Assembly (NCBI RefSeq): GCF_000756615.1
Contig: NZ_CP009288.1
Span: forward strand, 4,278,001-4,342,000
Origin: Paenibacillus durus
GTDB lineage: Bacteria > Bacillota > Bacilli > Paenibacillales > Paenibacillaceae
DNA: 64,000 bases
Direction: 5' to 3'
Under the pieces are notes generated by a model, which worked only from the letters and a program-made list of their open reading frames with translations, had not been told where the DNA came from and searched no databases. Position 1 is the first letter of the stretch. Each line of letters opens with the position of its first letter. Shown piece by piece: positions 34,598 through 43,598 of the stretch. Made by a program: the position numbers and the translations under genes.

Positions 34598-35205
34598 ATG
34601 CAAGCAGGCTTTACAGGTCTGGAAATTGAAGATCTGCACAAAAGTGCTGTCCAAGAAAACTGATATCGAAGGGACGTCCATCGAAACGGTCCCCTATCCC
34701 CTAATCGTACCGAAGGTCAGATCCAAGCACAGCAAGCGGTGCAAAAGCTAGAGCAATATAAGCGGAGTGAAGAACGGAAATCCAAAGGCGAAACTAAAAA
34801 TGATCGGAAGCCTGATGAAACCCTTGTTGGCGCAGTAACCGTTGCAGCGGAGGGTTGTAGTTGTAGTTGTAGTTGTAGTTGTAGTTGTAGTCGGAGTAGG
34901 CATTGCTTTGGGCTGGACAGGTGTGGGGCTCGAATCGCCGGGACAGGAGCAATGGCTATCTCCGCAGGAGCGTATACGGAGCATGGGGAGTAGCCGATAT
35001 AGCGGAGGGTGTGCAAGACTATTATTATGTAAGCAAGGGAGGCACTCAGACTCCTACCTTTAACTTTGTAAGGGATACGCTGTTTAATAGGAACGAAGAA
35101 GCCTACCGGATGTCCATGGATATTTCCCTGATCACCGGCGGGTTAGCCGCAGAAATTGTAGTCCCTACTTGCTATTGTCGTCCGTCCTGGGTACGGGTAG
35201 GATGA
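34598..35205 (+). pseudogene. Decayed pre-toxin gene with stop and frameshifts
   Basis: One frame reads MQAGFTGLEIEDLHKSAVQE, a TGA, then GQIQAQQAVQKLEQYKRSEE and ETLVGAV. After the GTTGTA tract the hydrophobic VVVVGVGIALGWTGVG is in a second frame. In a third frame GAWGVADIAEGVQDYYYVSK, TFNFVRDTLFNRNEEAYRMS and DISLITGGLAAEIV follow to TGA at 35205. The last part resembles the pre-toxin segment ahead of toxin tips in LXG-like and Rhs-like proteins. No toxin tip remains. Confidence 0.55.
34854..34889 (+). repeat. Six perfect GTTGTA hexamers
   Basis: Six uninterrupted GTTGTA units lie inside the relic toxin gene. In the frame continuing to GVGIALGW they encode a Val run within a membrane-like helix; in the upstream frame they encode Cys-Ser repeats. 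Hexamer slippage keeps the frame, so the frameshift must lie at the edge of the tract. Confidence 0.9.
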
Positions 35206-35984
35206 TGAAACGAAGTAATAGCAGCCCAAAACCTCCAACAACACAAAAAGGTGGGGTCAAGTATATCTTGTTTCTGCTACCGCATAATGTCCAAAAGAAG
35301 ATGGGATAGGTTGTCCGGAAATAGCTGGAGTAGTTGTCCGGGACCGTGAACCCGTCAAGGCCGCGAAGCGTTTATATAGCCTTGACGGGTGTTTCCAACC
35401 TGCAAAGCTATCTTATAGCCCAGCAAACCCTTGCTGGGCCTGCCACGCGGTGAGCGATGGGGTGCAGGGGAGAAATCCCCTGCGTGTTCCCCTCAGGGGG
35501 ACGGAAGGGGGGGCTTTCAAGTAATTACCGTATTCTCCCATGGCAAGTCGGCCGTCAATGTCCACCAGGTAGGGCGAAATGGCCAATCCTGTCCGTCAGG
35601 GGCCTTTTTAGCTGAAAAACAGAAGAAATCGGACAATTCCGCCTGTCAAAGTAGCATTGTGAAATAGCATATTCATGGGCTTTGGACAAGATCCCCAGCA
35701 AAATGAGGACAACTTAACCATCAACCTTTGGACTGGATAGATTGGTAATAACAATATCTTCTGGGAGGCGGGAGAAATTCCCTAAACCTAAGCATGTACC
35801 AAAGGATACTAATGGAAATCTACTGCAACTTCCTTGATCCGATGGGAAAATGGTAAATGGTACTATTCACATCCAGATCAAAGAATTCAGAGGTAAAAGA
35901 AGAGGTTACGGCTAGGCCCCTTAAATCCGGAGTCATGCCCTACAATTAACAAGCGTTTGTAAAATAACTCTTTATTTCGAGGTG
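35206..35984. other. Non-coding stretch rich in hairpins
   Basis: There is no supported gene. Three strong hairpins lie in a row: CCCGTCAAGGC/GCCTTGACGGG (35351-35361 with 35379-35389), GCCCAGCAA/TTGCTGGGC (35418-35426 with 35431-35439), and GCAGGGGA/TCCCCTGC with a GAAA loop (35464-35483). A run of C and G tracts follows to 35510. The cluster could be a structured RNA or a transfer-origin-like region of the element. A short frame at 35431 is judged accidental. Confidence 0.45.
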
Positions 35985-36478
35985 TTACATGGCTTTATGA
36001 AATTTCGAGGAGTCCTCCAGTGTCTTGACCCATTCTGAAAACCTCGCAGGAGGCATTAACTTCAAGCTGCCATGCATCTTGCGGTTGTTGTAGAAGTCCA
36101 TATATTGATCAAGGGCCTCGTAAGCTTCCTCGAAGGTCCTGAACTCTGTTTGGCTGAATAGATCGCGTTCCAATAAGCTATGAAAGGATTCAATGTATGC
36201 ATTCATATTTGGTGTCCGTGGCGGGATGCGTTCGTGAATCATCTCCAGGCTTTCACAGGTATCTCCAAATAACTTACTGACGAATTGCGGTCCGTTATCT
36301 GTTCGAATCACGGGCAGGGCTTCTCCGGATTGGAGACGACTCTGTAGCGCCCGCCATAGGGTTTGGACCGCATGTTTGGCCTCACATACGGGTCCTCTGT
36401 ACTGCTGGACCACGACACGGTCAAATACATCAATGATACTAAGCACGAAAAAGAAACGTTCCTGACCGATGATGTAGC
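35985..36478 (-). CDS. IS3 OrfB transposase, 3' exon
   Basis: This exon encodes the second part of the DDE integrase-like core: after the splice point GYIIGQERFFFVLSIIDVFD, the second Asp in LPVIRTDNGPQFVSK, and the Glu in NMNAYIESFHSLLERD, ending at TAA 35985. The first Asp (WQMDIKYG) is in the 5' exon. The two exons together give 801 bases from the ATG at 39071, a whole number of codons. Confidence 0.88.
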
Positions 36479-38764
36479 GTGAAGTAAGAGACGGGGCGTA
36501 GTCGAACTATTTCCCCGTTTCTCCTTCCCGAACCGGACATGCACCTCTCAGCGCATCCGGCTCTCCATTTAAGTGTTGCTCATAGCAAAGGCGACATCAT
36601 CATAATAGGATTCAATAGTTCGTCGTTTGTCTGAACGTAGGATATATGGATTTTCGGTAGGGTTTCGCCATGTGAACCAACCTTTGCGGCTAGTGATTAG
36701 CCTTCTCAGTGCTAGTTCACCATAGAATCCGCGACTGTTCTGACCCTGCAGTACCCAGATTTTAGCCTTTCCTTTTTCTGGTGAGCGGACATAATCTCGC
36801 ATCAAAGCTCGGAAGCCACGCTTGTACTTTCTTGCCAGCCAGTAGCCGAGTTTCCAGAACACCGCGCGATCTACTTTACCGAATATCGTCGCTGTATGGT
36901 CTGTGTATTGATAAAAGTTTGCCCATCCTGCAAGTTGTCGGTTTAGGCTTTCGACCAAGTCCATAACGTTCATGCTGTAATTTCCCGACAATTGCTTGAC
37001 AAGTTTTTCCGTGAAGCGGCGGTATTTCTCCCATGGAATGGATGAGACAGGGCGCATTCGTCCCCGAGCCCCACGTTTGCGAATGATACGATGTCCGAGG
37101 AAGACAAAACCGTCATTGACGTGCGTGATATGCGTTTTCTGCATGTTGAGCGTGAGTTTCAACTTATCTTCGAGAAACTCCCGACATGCTTCACGAACTT
37201 CTTCTGCATGTGCCTTGGTTCCTTTGACAATCACCACAAAATCATCCGCATAGCGGCAGTACGAAATAGCTGGCTTCCACTGCCGATTTTCACGTATCGC
37301 GATAGGGCGCTCTTTCTGAATGCCGAAGTTCCAAGCCCAGCGATCTTTTCGTACCTTCTTACTCAGAAATTTCGCTTCCATCCATTGATCAAATTCGTGT
37401 AACATTATATTGGATAGGAGGGGCGAGATAACCCCACCTTGCGGAACTCCCTCGCTTGAGGCGCGAAATAAACCGTGGTCTACGCATCCTGCCTTGATCA
37501 TCTTCCATATCAAGGAAAGGAATCTCTGGTCAGAGATACGTTTACGGACAGCCTTCATGAGCAGCCGATGGTGTACGGTATCGAAATAACTCGCCAAGTC
37601 TCCTTCAATGACCCAGCGACCGGCGGTTGCGTTCAGTTGTTCATTTCCATCTTGCAATTGCATTTTGACAGTACGAATTGCATGATGTACGCTCCGTGCA
37701 GGTCTGAAACCATAGGATACCGGATGGAAATCACTTTCCCATATCGGCTCCATTACCATCAGCATTGCCCTTTGCACGATACGATCTCGAAGACATGGAA
37801 TACCTAGCGGTCTGAGTTTGCCATTGGCTTTAGGGATATATACTCGTCGGGCAGGTTGCGGACAGTATCTTCCGCTCAGCAGTTCATAGTGTAACATTTC
37901 CAGTTCTAGATCGAGCTTTCCTTCCATCTTACGCCTGTCTACGCCGTCTACGCCCGGTGTTCGAGCGCCGCTTGAAGCGAGAGTGATACGAGCCGCTTCA
38001 CTTAACCAAGACCTGTCAGCAATTAGTCTGATTAGTCGGTCGAACTTACGATCCTTGTTTTCTGTTGACCATGTCGCCAGTTTGCTTTGCATTTCACTGA
38101 TTATCAAAGGTCTTCACCTCACTAGGGTCAGTTAATGAGCCAAGCAAACCACTTAAACTGCCTCCCTTCGCCATGTAACCGGCTTTCCCGATCTCAGACT
38201 ACTACGGAGGCTCCGTCATTCTGCATAGCATCGGGGAACTCACTCCCTTGGCATCTATGCAGACTTTCCCCAGTTCACATGCTGGACTCCACACATGGGT
38301 TAGGCTGCCTATCGCAGTCTTTATCCTTGCATTCTGCAAGTCGTCGCGGACATCGCGGTCTAGCTATGCACTCTCCGTGAATCCCATCCGGTCAACTTAC
38401 ATGTTTGACCGGATTTCGTGAATGCCGTCAATGCGGCTAACGGCAGTTCAGTCCGTGACCTGCCTGTTAAGCGATGTAGGCAGGGGTGACATTTCAACCC
38501 TCAGATGCGGTTTAATAGGTTTGTGTTCCTCAGCCTTCCCATGCTCAGCCTAGAGACTCATCTTGGCGTAATCGCTTCGCCGCAAGCCCCGTTTCCCGCG
38601 GACTACGTCACCTTGCCAGTGTCGGCAAGTCACCGCCGCTTCGGCTCACTTCTTCTCACAGCAGAAGAAGGGCATGTCTGTAAAAAAAAAAAAAAATCTC
38701 AACATGCATTCCAAACATGCTCGAGTAACTTGTTCCATTACAGGAACTTGTTAGCTGGGCGTAC
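36479..38764 (-). mobile_element. Group II intron with encoded maturase
   Basis: The 5' end reads GTACGCCCAGC (38764 downward), a variant of the GTGCGCCCAG start of bacterial class B-like introns. Domain V is at 36563-36530: GAGCCGGATGCG, the loop region, then CATGTCCGGTTC, 34 bases in all. A domain VI stem (ACGGGG/CCCCGT) follows, and the intron ends TTCAC at 36479. Ligating the flanks gives TACG+GCTAC, restoring DIKYGYIIG in the transposase. A 14-base A run at about 38681-38694 lies in the 5' domain on the plus strand. Confidence 0.88.
36569..38107 (-). CDS. ltrA: Group II intron reverse transcriptase/maturase
   Basis: The 512-residue protein has the reverse transcriptase core: GVDGVDRRKMEG, PKANGKLRPLGIPCLRDR, GFRPARSVHHAI, DLASYFDTV, SEGVPQGGVISPLLSNIML and the catalytic CRYADDFVV, then LGHRIIRKRG. 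A maturase X domain follows (LVESLNRQLAGWANFYQYTD). The C-terminus ends TSRKGWFTWRNPTENPYI without the paired-cysteine HNH domain. It thus splices and reverse-transcribes but probably relies on host replication for second-site priming. The stop is six bases from domain V. Confidence 0.95.
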   Translation of the reverse strand: MIISEMQSKLATWSTENKDRKFDRLIRLIADRSWLSEAARITLASSGARTPGVDGVDRRKMEGKLDLELEMLHYELLSGRYCPQPARRVYIPKANGKLRPLGIPCLRDRIVQRAMLMVMEPIWESDFHPVSYGFRPARSVHHAIRTVKMQLQDGNEQLNATAGRWVIEGDLASYFDTVHHRLLMKAVRKRISDQRFLSLIWKMIKAGCVDHGLFRASSEGVPQGGVISPLLSNIMLHEFDQWMEAKFLSKKVRKDRWAWNFGIQKERPIAIRENRQWKPAISYCRYADDFVVIVKGTKAHAEEVREACREFLEDKLKLTLNMQKTHITHVNDGFVFLGHRIIRKRGARGRMRPVSSIPWEKYRRFTEKLVKQLSGNYSMNVMDLVESLNRQLAGWANFYQYTDHTATIFGKVDRAVFWKLGYWLARKYKRGFRALMRDYVRSPEKGKAKIWVLQGQNSRGFYGELALRRLITSRKGWFTWRNPTENPYILRSDKRRTIESYYDDVAFAMSNT

Positions 38765-39236
38765 CGTACTTGATGTCCATTTGCCACAACTGGTTGGACC
38801 CGGTGACGACCCGGTTCTTGGGGAGCCGGCGTGGATGTGAGGGGAGGCGCTTACGGGATTGCCTCAGAATCCCTAGATCTTTACACAAGCGATAGGCTTT
38901 CTTCTTGTTCAGCTTTACGCTGTACCGGTTACGAATACATTGCGCAAGAAGTTTGTAGCCATAGACATGCTCTTCGCCTTCGAGGAGCTCAAGCAGCCAT
39001 TCCTTGATTTGTTCGTCACTGACTTTCTCTCCCGTAACCGTAAAGGAGTAGCCCGGCACCGGACGTCCCATCTGGCCTTCTGATGGGCGTTTTGTTGCCG
39101 GTCGGGCAGCCCGTTTTTTACGATCATAGTACGTCGATTCAGATAATCCAAGTATTCGCAGAACCCGTGCTACCGGTTCCCCCCGCTTAATAAATAGGTC
39201 TGCTACTTCGAATTTTTCGGATAAGCGGGGTCTTTC
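38765..39236 (-). CDS. IS3 OrfB transposase, 5' exon
   Basis: After a -1 slip at A_AAA_AAG (39242-39236) the frame reads KKERPRLSEKFEVADLFIKR and LGLSESTYYDRKKRAARPAT. It continues EWLLELLEGEEHVYGYKLLA (HTH_21-like region) and reaches the first catalytic Asp in NQLWQMDIKYG, where the intron starts. Without splicing, translation ends a few codons into the intron (TPS-stop at 38751). Confidence 0.85.
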
Positions 39237-39532
39237 TTTTTTAGCAGTTCTCGTAGAATCTCAAGCTCAAGTTCTTTTTCCCCGAGCACCTTCATGGCCT
39301 TTTCGTAGCGCTGTTCCACATCCTGAAGTCGCTGAAGTTCTTGCAGATGCTCGTCTGCAACCGGAATTTCTTCGGGTGGAATGGAGTCACGATGATCCCT
39401 AATCCATCCGCGTATGGTTTCTGGATGGATGTCGTACATGCGGGATAATACCCCCACCTTAACTCCAGCCAACGCTTCCTTAACGATTTTAAGCCGTGCT
39501 TCCTCTTTCAGCCTCTTTCCCATCCTCGTCAT
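39203..39532 (-). CDS. IS3 OrfA transposase helix-turn-helix protein
   Basis: The 109-residue protein has a helix-turn-helix (KIVKEALAGVKVGVLSRMYD, HPETIRGWIRDH) and a leucine-zipper-like helix (EKAMKVLGEKELELEILREL) that ends in the slip sequence LLKKKD. OrfA binds the ends, and the -1 frameshift product OrfAB is the active transposase in this family. Confidence 0.9.
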   Translation of the reverse strand: MTRMGKRLKEEARLKIVKEALAGVKVGVLSRMYDIHPETIRGWIRDHRDSIPPEEIPVADEHLQELQRLQDVEQRYEKAMKVLGEKELELEILRELLKKKDPAYPKNSK

Positions 39533-39590
39533 CTCTCCCTTATCTCTAGTTTAAATTATTGGGTGGGAGGACTCCAGTTTAATTAGGGGG

Positions 39591-40115
39591 CCTAGGAGGT
39601 TAAGGAACAAAAATGGATTTTCTTTTAGGAAACGAAAGTGATTGATAAAGCCGCGACTGGATGCTAGTGCCTCACTTATTTTGGGTGCGCGGCCGATCTG
39701 GATTCAGCTTCAAGAAAAAGTGTGCATCATTAAAGAACCTGCTTTACTAGACTGTGCAACCTTGATCTGTAGTAACGACACGGCACCATTACTATTGAAA
39801 AAAGTAACCTGGGCTTGAATCTCATGATCGTTGACAGAAAGGGGGATGAAAATGAGCAACTTTGAACTCACCTTGGCCAGCCAGGAGATCAAGCATTTTA
39901 AATTATTCGGCAGTTGAATGAGCATGCGCGTATCTGATTTACTGCTGTTATCCCTGACGTACATCTTGAGAAGTACATGCAAATGAGCACTTGTATCCTG
40001 CGGAAACAAAGTGCTCATTCACACTAATAATACGAAGCCACCCGTTAGATAACAGGCGGCTCTTGTTCAATGTGGGGAAAACAGGTAGAATTCAAGCCTA
40101 CCTCCGTTGCAAAAC
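39591..40115. other. Intergenic stretch with a wobble-paired terminator
   Basis: A minus frame at 39710-40018 lacks a ribosome site and is not supported. The hairpin AGCCACCCGTTA/TAACAGGCGGCT (40036-40047 with 40050-40061) is likely the terminator of the secreted gene at 40116. Confidence 0.5.
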
Positions 40116-40616
40116 CTAATTTCTTAATTCTGCTTTTCCTTGTTCAAATTCTGTGAAAATTTGGTCGACAGTTTTCTTGCCCTCAGCTATTTCTTGATCA
40201 ATTCGCTCGACCATCTTCTTCTTTTTATCAATTTGTGCTAAAACCTCAATGACCTTTGGATCAGTTAAATCAACATCCGGATTATTTTGATAGTAGCTTT
40301 CATGAATTTTGATCATTTCTTTGTACACGCTTAATTTTCGGTTCAGTTGATCTTCTGTCTTCTCAGGGGCTACTTCTGTTTTTAGGCGACCAATTTCTGC
40401 CCCTAATTCCTTAACCTGCTTTCCTTGTTCACTAGTTGCATTTGGATTAGCCAACAGGTCTGCTTTCTGCTTTTCAAATTCTGCTGTCTTTGCACTGAGA
40501 ACCTCTTGTTTAGAAGGATTATTGGCGTAAGCATGATAGCCCGCAAAACTACCGGCACTTAAAACAATGGCCCCAGACAAAAACAATATTGTCAATTTCT
40601 TTTTTGTTGAGAACAT
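40116..40616 (-). CDS. Secreted coiled-coil protein
   Basis: The 166-residue protein has a signal peptide (KKKLTILFLSGAIVLSAGS, cleavage near AYANN) and a mature part of long charged helices (AKTAEFEKQKADLLANPN, EVLAQIDKKKKMVERIDQEI). There is no enzyme motif. The ribosome site AAGGGGATGAA precedes the start. It resembles small exported helical proteins of Bacillales with unknown roles. Confidence 0.7.
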   Translation of the reverse strand: MFSTKKKLTILFLSGAIVLSAGSFAGYHAYANNPSKQEVLSAKTAEFEKQKADLLANPNATSEQGKQVKELGAEIGRLKTEVAPEKTEDQLNRKLSVYKEMIKIHESYYQNNPDVDLTDPKVIEVLAQIDKKKKMVERIDQEIAEGKKTVDQIFTEFEQGKAELRN

Positions 40617-40658
40617 TTCAATTCATCCCCTTCTATTCTTTATGAACCTGATTTGATC

Positions 40659-40987
40659 TTAAGTGTAACTACCCACATGGTAACCTTTTCCTGAAAAGGA
40701 CTCACTCCATGATTCCACCGTTGACCAATCGCTACCGCTTAAGCGTTGAAGCTCAACCGTGAGGGTGGAATCATACTCATCCGATACGTACACATCCCCG
40801 CTGGAAACAGCGCGGCCCCACTGCCCAATCGAAAGAGACGCTCCAACGAATGAAATATGCTGGTAATAGGGAACAACAGAACCTCTTTCACCTAATGCCC
40901 CTACGCTTCCGCCAGCCTGTACAACAGCACCTGATGCAAGCAAAACAAAAAAACAAAGAGTAATGATACCATTCGTTTATGTACCAT
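40659..40987 (-). pseudogene. Small secreted protein, frameshifted in its signal peptide
   Basis: ATG at 40987 with AAGGGGG upstream starts MVHKRMVSLLFVFLF. At a run of seven T the frame breaks, and the hydrophobic core resumes one frame over as LLASGAVVQAGGSVG. The mature part continues PYYQHISFVGASLSIGQWGR and LTVELQRLSGSDWSTVESWS, recalling DUF6147-like exported proteins. It is either a true mutation or a homopolymer sequencing error. Confidence 0.6.
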
Positions 40988-41071
40988 TGAAAACCCCCTT
41001 TTCCTTTTTTTCCCTACCATCATATAAAACGATCTAAGCTCTTATTTTACAACACCCTTCGTGCAATAAAA

Positions 41072-41848
41072 TTATTGGAGCAGCGTGACACTTTCCGCTA
41101 TGTCCAGAAACTGATTTTGGCTTAATCCCGTATGTTCACCCATGAACATGAATAATTGGGAATGCTTTTGCCAGATGACAGTCCACTTGTCTCCTTTTCG
41201 GATAATAATCCCTTGCGACCCTTGAACTGTAGTTTGAATGACCTCATCGGCATCCTCAGTATCTACATTCGTGCCACTGCCTTCTCGTTTTTGTTGGAAC
41301 AAAATGTACCCTCCGTTGTCATGGGCATACTCGATCCCTTTCATATTCTCAAGGTTTGTCACATTGACAATGTGATAATCTTCCGGGATTCGTATCGGAA
41401 CATAGGCATGCTCCCAATTGATTTCCAGATGGTTCCCGGTTACCTCATCTGCATTTTGACGTCCCAATCGGATTTCCGTATATTCGTCTTGCAGTTGAAC
41501 AAACAGAGTAAACACTTTAACACGCACCGCCTCTACTGTCATGGAAGATACGGCCAACAATACAAGCAACAAGGAACAAACAAGCGCCGTTTTCTTTGAA
41601 CCTATAAAACATATTCTGACCATCTTTTTGATCTGAAGGAACGCAAGATGGCGATTCAATCGCTTCAGGAACTTGTTTCTCTCTGCTTCCGTCGGAAGAA
41701 AAAAGGGATTCCGATGCATTTCCTCATTCTCTTCCAGAAGTTTTTTCCCTTCTTGCTCCACGTAGCTGGCCAGAGCCAGCTTCAATTGGATCTCCTCGTA
41801 CTCTTCCATAAGTGAAGTCCGATCCATCGAATTATTCGATTTCGCCAT
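41072..41848 (-). CDS. Anti-sigma factor-like membrane protein (DUF4367-like)
   Basis: The 258-residue protein has a cytoplasmic helical N-terminus (residues 1-80), one membrane helix (TALVCSLLLVLLAVSSMTVE) and an exterior domain with RIPEDYHIVNVTNLENMKGI and GIIIRKGDKWTVIWQKHSQL, the layout of DUF4367-type sensor domains. It overlaps the sigma gene by 17 bases, so the two are cotranslated. It probably sequesters the sigma factor until an envelope signal arrives. Confidence 0.75.
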   Translation of the reverse strand: MAKSNNSMDRTSLMEEYEEIQLKLALASYVEQEGKKLLEENEEMHRNPFFLPTEAERNKFLKRLNRHLAFLQIKKMVRICFIGSKKTALVCSLLLVLLAVSSMTVEAVRVKVFTLFVQLQDEYTEIRLGRQNADEVTGNHLEINWEHAYVPIRIPEDYHIVNVTNLENMKGIEYAHDNGGYILFQQKREGSGTNVDTEDADEVIQTTVQGSQGIIIRKGDKWTVIWQKHSQLFMFMGEHTGLSQNQFLDIAESVTLLQ

Positions 41849-42413
41849 CCTGCTCCCCCCTTTCTTTAGTTAATGCAGCCTGGGCACGAGGCCGGGCACG
41901 GGTTAAATACCCCTGGATATTTCGAATTGGAATGTCCATGATGCTGGCGATTTCTTTATCCTTCAGTCCCATAAGATATTTGTAAACCAGCAGATGCCGA
42001 TCTCTTTCCGGTATGTACTCCAAGGCTCTGCCTAACGCCTCATAGCTCTCCCTTTTGATCGTTTGTTCTTCCGGCGAGGCTTGGGCATCCGCAACTTCTT
42101 CTACAGGATCGACCGTTCCATCCATCCTCAATTTTTGAGAACCGCGGGCTTGCTTACGAATATGATCCATACAAACACTTCTAATGGTATAAACGATATA
42201 TGACGTTCTTTTACAACTGTCCAAAGATTGTAAAAGAGATATTTTGGGGACTAATTTTATAAAAGCATCCTGAAAAAGATCACCCGTGATTGCATAATCC
42301 CTAACCATGTCGTATGCTTTCTTTTTCATTAATGGATAGTACTGCTGGTATAAATCGGTCATGTAAGCCCGGTCACTGTCATCTTCAATCATGGATATAA
42401 ACAAAGGGAGCAT
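41832..42413 (-). CDS. ECF-type RNA polymerase sigma factor
   Basis: The start at 42413 follows CGGAGGTG. The protein has 193 residues. Region 2 reads YQQYYPLMKKKAYDMVRDYA and ITGDLFQDAFIKLVP, and region 4 reads RDRHLLVYKYLMGLKDKEIA with SIMDIPIRNIQGYLTRARPR. The region 4 helix contains RNIQGYLTRAR rather than the commoner V.S.L.RA form. The adjacent membrane anti-sigma gene fits a cell-envelope stress switch. The regulon is unknown. Confidence 0.85.
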   Translation of the reverse strand: MLPLFISMIEDDSDRAYMTDLYQQYYPLMKKKAYDMVRDYAITGDLFQDAFIKLVPKISLLQSLDSCKRTSYIVYTIRSVCMDHIRKQARGSQKLRMDGTVDPVEEVADAQASPEEQTIKRESYEALGRALEYIPERDRHLLVYKYLMGLKDKEIASIMDIPIRNIQGYLTRARPRAQAALTKERGEQDGEIE

Positions 42414-42859
42414 ACGACACCTCCGTATTAGAGAGTAAGCCAAAACAGCAGGCATTCAAAAAGTAATCGGCAGATGTCTGTTATGACCCTCCCTTTGTGT
42501 AATCCCGCGGCCATTGAACTGCTGGCTTATATTTTCTACTATATCTCTCCTTTAGTTTCCAACAAGTTCAAAATATCACATTTTCTTATAAATGAGCGTG
42601 CTTAAGCAAGCTCGACTAATAAATATAGAGCATCAGCATGCTTTAAGCCGGGAGATAATCCTGGTTTAGACTGTTTTCATTCAGATGATTCGGATTCAAA
42701 GCTTTTCTGTTTTATGCATTCGGTGTGACTTCTTGTATATTAAACGACGCTAGCATAGCTTTTGTTGCTTATGCCGTAGTCTATGCTGCTGCCACCCTCT
42801 TCTTGCCGCTGCGATTTCCCGCACCAAGGTCATGCGCATTCACTCTATAGCTTACTTGG
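42414..42859. other. Intergenic stretch, no supported gene
   Basis: It is about 450 bases between the sigma gene start and the relaxase relic. I see short frames only and no clear hairpin or promoter. Confidence 0.4.
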
Positions 42860-43405
42860 TTACATACGCTCCCCGGGGATCGCGATCAAATGAACATTGG
42901 GATGATGGCCTTCATTGTGAAACGCCGCATACTATCTCAGGTTGTTCGGGTGGAATTTCAATATGCAATATCTCATTTCGCTGGCTACGTAGCAGCGCCT
43001 GCCATGCATGCAAATTATCATAGCCAAGCCGCGCCGCGTCCTCCCGCTGGAGGGAAATGACATTTGTCCAAACGTTGCCCGGATGCTCAGCCACCTCTCA
43101 CGCCACCTGTGACAGCACTACCGGCACGCTAGCGTTAGTGAGTAAGCCGTGTGTGCCTTCTCGCTCCACGCCGGACCGTCCGGCCACGTAACCGATGATC
43201 CGATTGCCAAGCAATTCGAGATGCTGCTCCACGACCATGGCAATGAACTCCGACGCATTCTCTAGCGTAGGCGACTGCACATAATCGCTGTATTTGAATA
43301 AATCTGTCGTTTCGGGAAGCTGCCGCACGATGGCCGCATTCACCCGCTGCTGCTGAAGCGTAGCGGCCAAATAGAAGATTAATCTTTAAACCGTACTCCG
43401 ATAGC
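42860..43405 (-). pseudogene. MobL/MobP3-type relaxase relic
   Basis: The frame reads LPETTDLFKYSDYVQSPTLE and GYVAGRSGVEREGTHGLLTN to an in-frame TGA at 43098. It continues in the same frame with EHPGNVWTNVISLQREDAAR and LGYDNLHAWQALLRSQRNEI. The frame then shifts to YAAFHNEGHHPNVHLIAI, the histidine triad motif of MobL relaxases, and ends at TAA 42860. Start, stop and frame are all damaged, and the remaining C-terminal half is absent. If this was the element's own relaxase, self-transfer would need another nicking enzyme. Confidence 0.7.
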
Positions 43406-43428
43406 ATGAGTGGTTCTAATGAAACGGA

Positions 43429-43456
43429 AAGCCTCCTAACTAGGGGGCTTTTTTCT
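43429..43456 (+). terminator. Rho-independent terminator
   Basis: AAGCCTCCTA pairs with TAGGGGGCTT (43429-43438 with 43441-43450, one G-U pair) and is followed by a T run on the plus strand. Confidence 0.75.
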
Positions 43457-43598
43457 TTGTTTTCTTTTTTCCTACTTCTCTAAAAAAATTACAAAAATTG
43501 GTCGAAATTAGAGGAATAAATTCCATTTTTTATTTTTCTGATTTAGTTGCCTTTTTCATTCCTGATCCCCATTTACATAGTGAGAGGAGTGTTACTTT

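Larger units (their letters stand above)
35985..39590 (-). mobile_element. IS3-family insertion sequence interrupted by a group II intron
   Basis: OrfA (39532-39203) and OrfB (from the A6G slip site at about 39240 through 35985) form an IS3-type transposase. OrfB is divided by the intron at 36479-38764. Terminal inverted repeats were not resolved; the outer ends are placed near the OrfB stop and near 39590, where TGGAGTCCTCCCACCC begins on the minus strand. Confidence 0.8.

Noticed and set aside
34854..34889. Short tandem repeats as a possible CRISPR array
   Set aside because: Units are six bases with no spacers. No CRISPR array or cas gene was seen anywhere in the window.
34739..34993. Cys-Ser repeat protein that could bind metal
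   Set aside because: The Cys-Ser run is the wrong-frame reading of the GTTGTA tract inside a decayed toxin gene; another frame gives a membrane-like Val run with sensible flanking text.
35431..35667. 78-codon plus-strand frame in the hairpin-rich stretch
   Set aside because: Its sequence is dictated by inverted repeats and G/C tracts; no ribosome site or family.
39710..40018. 102-codon minus-strand frame
   Set aside because: No ribosome site upstream of the ATG and no recognisable composition or family; left as unsupported.
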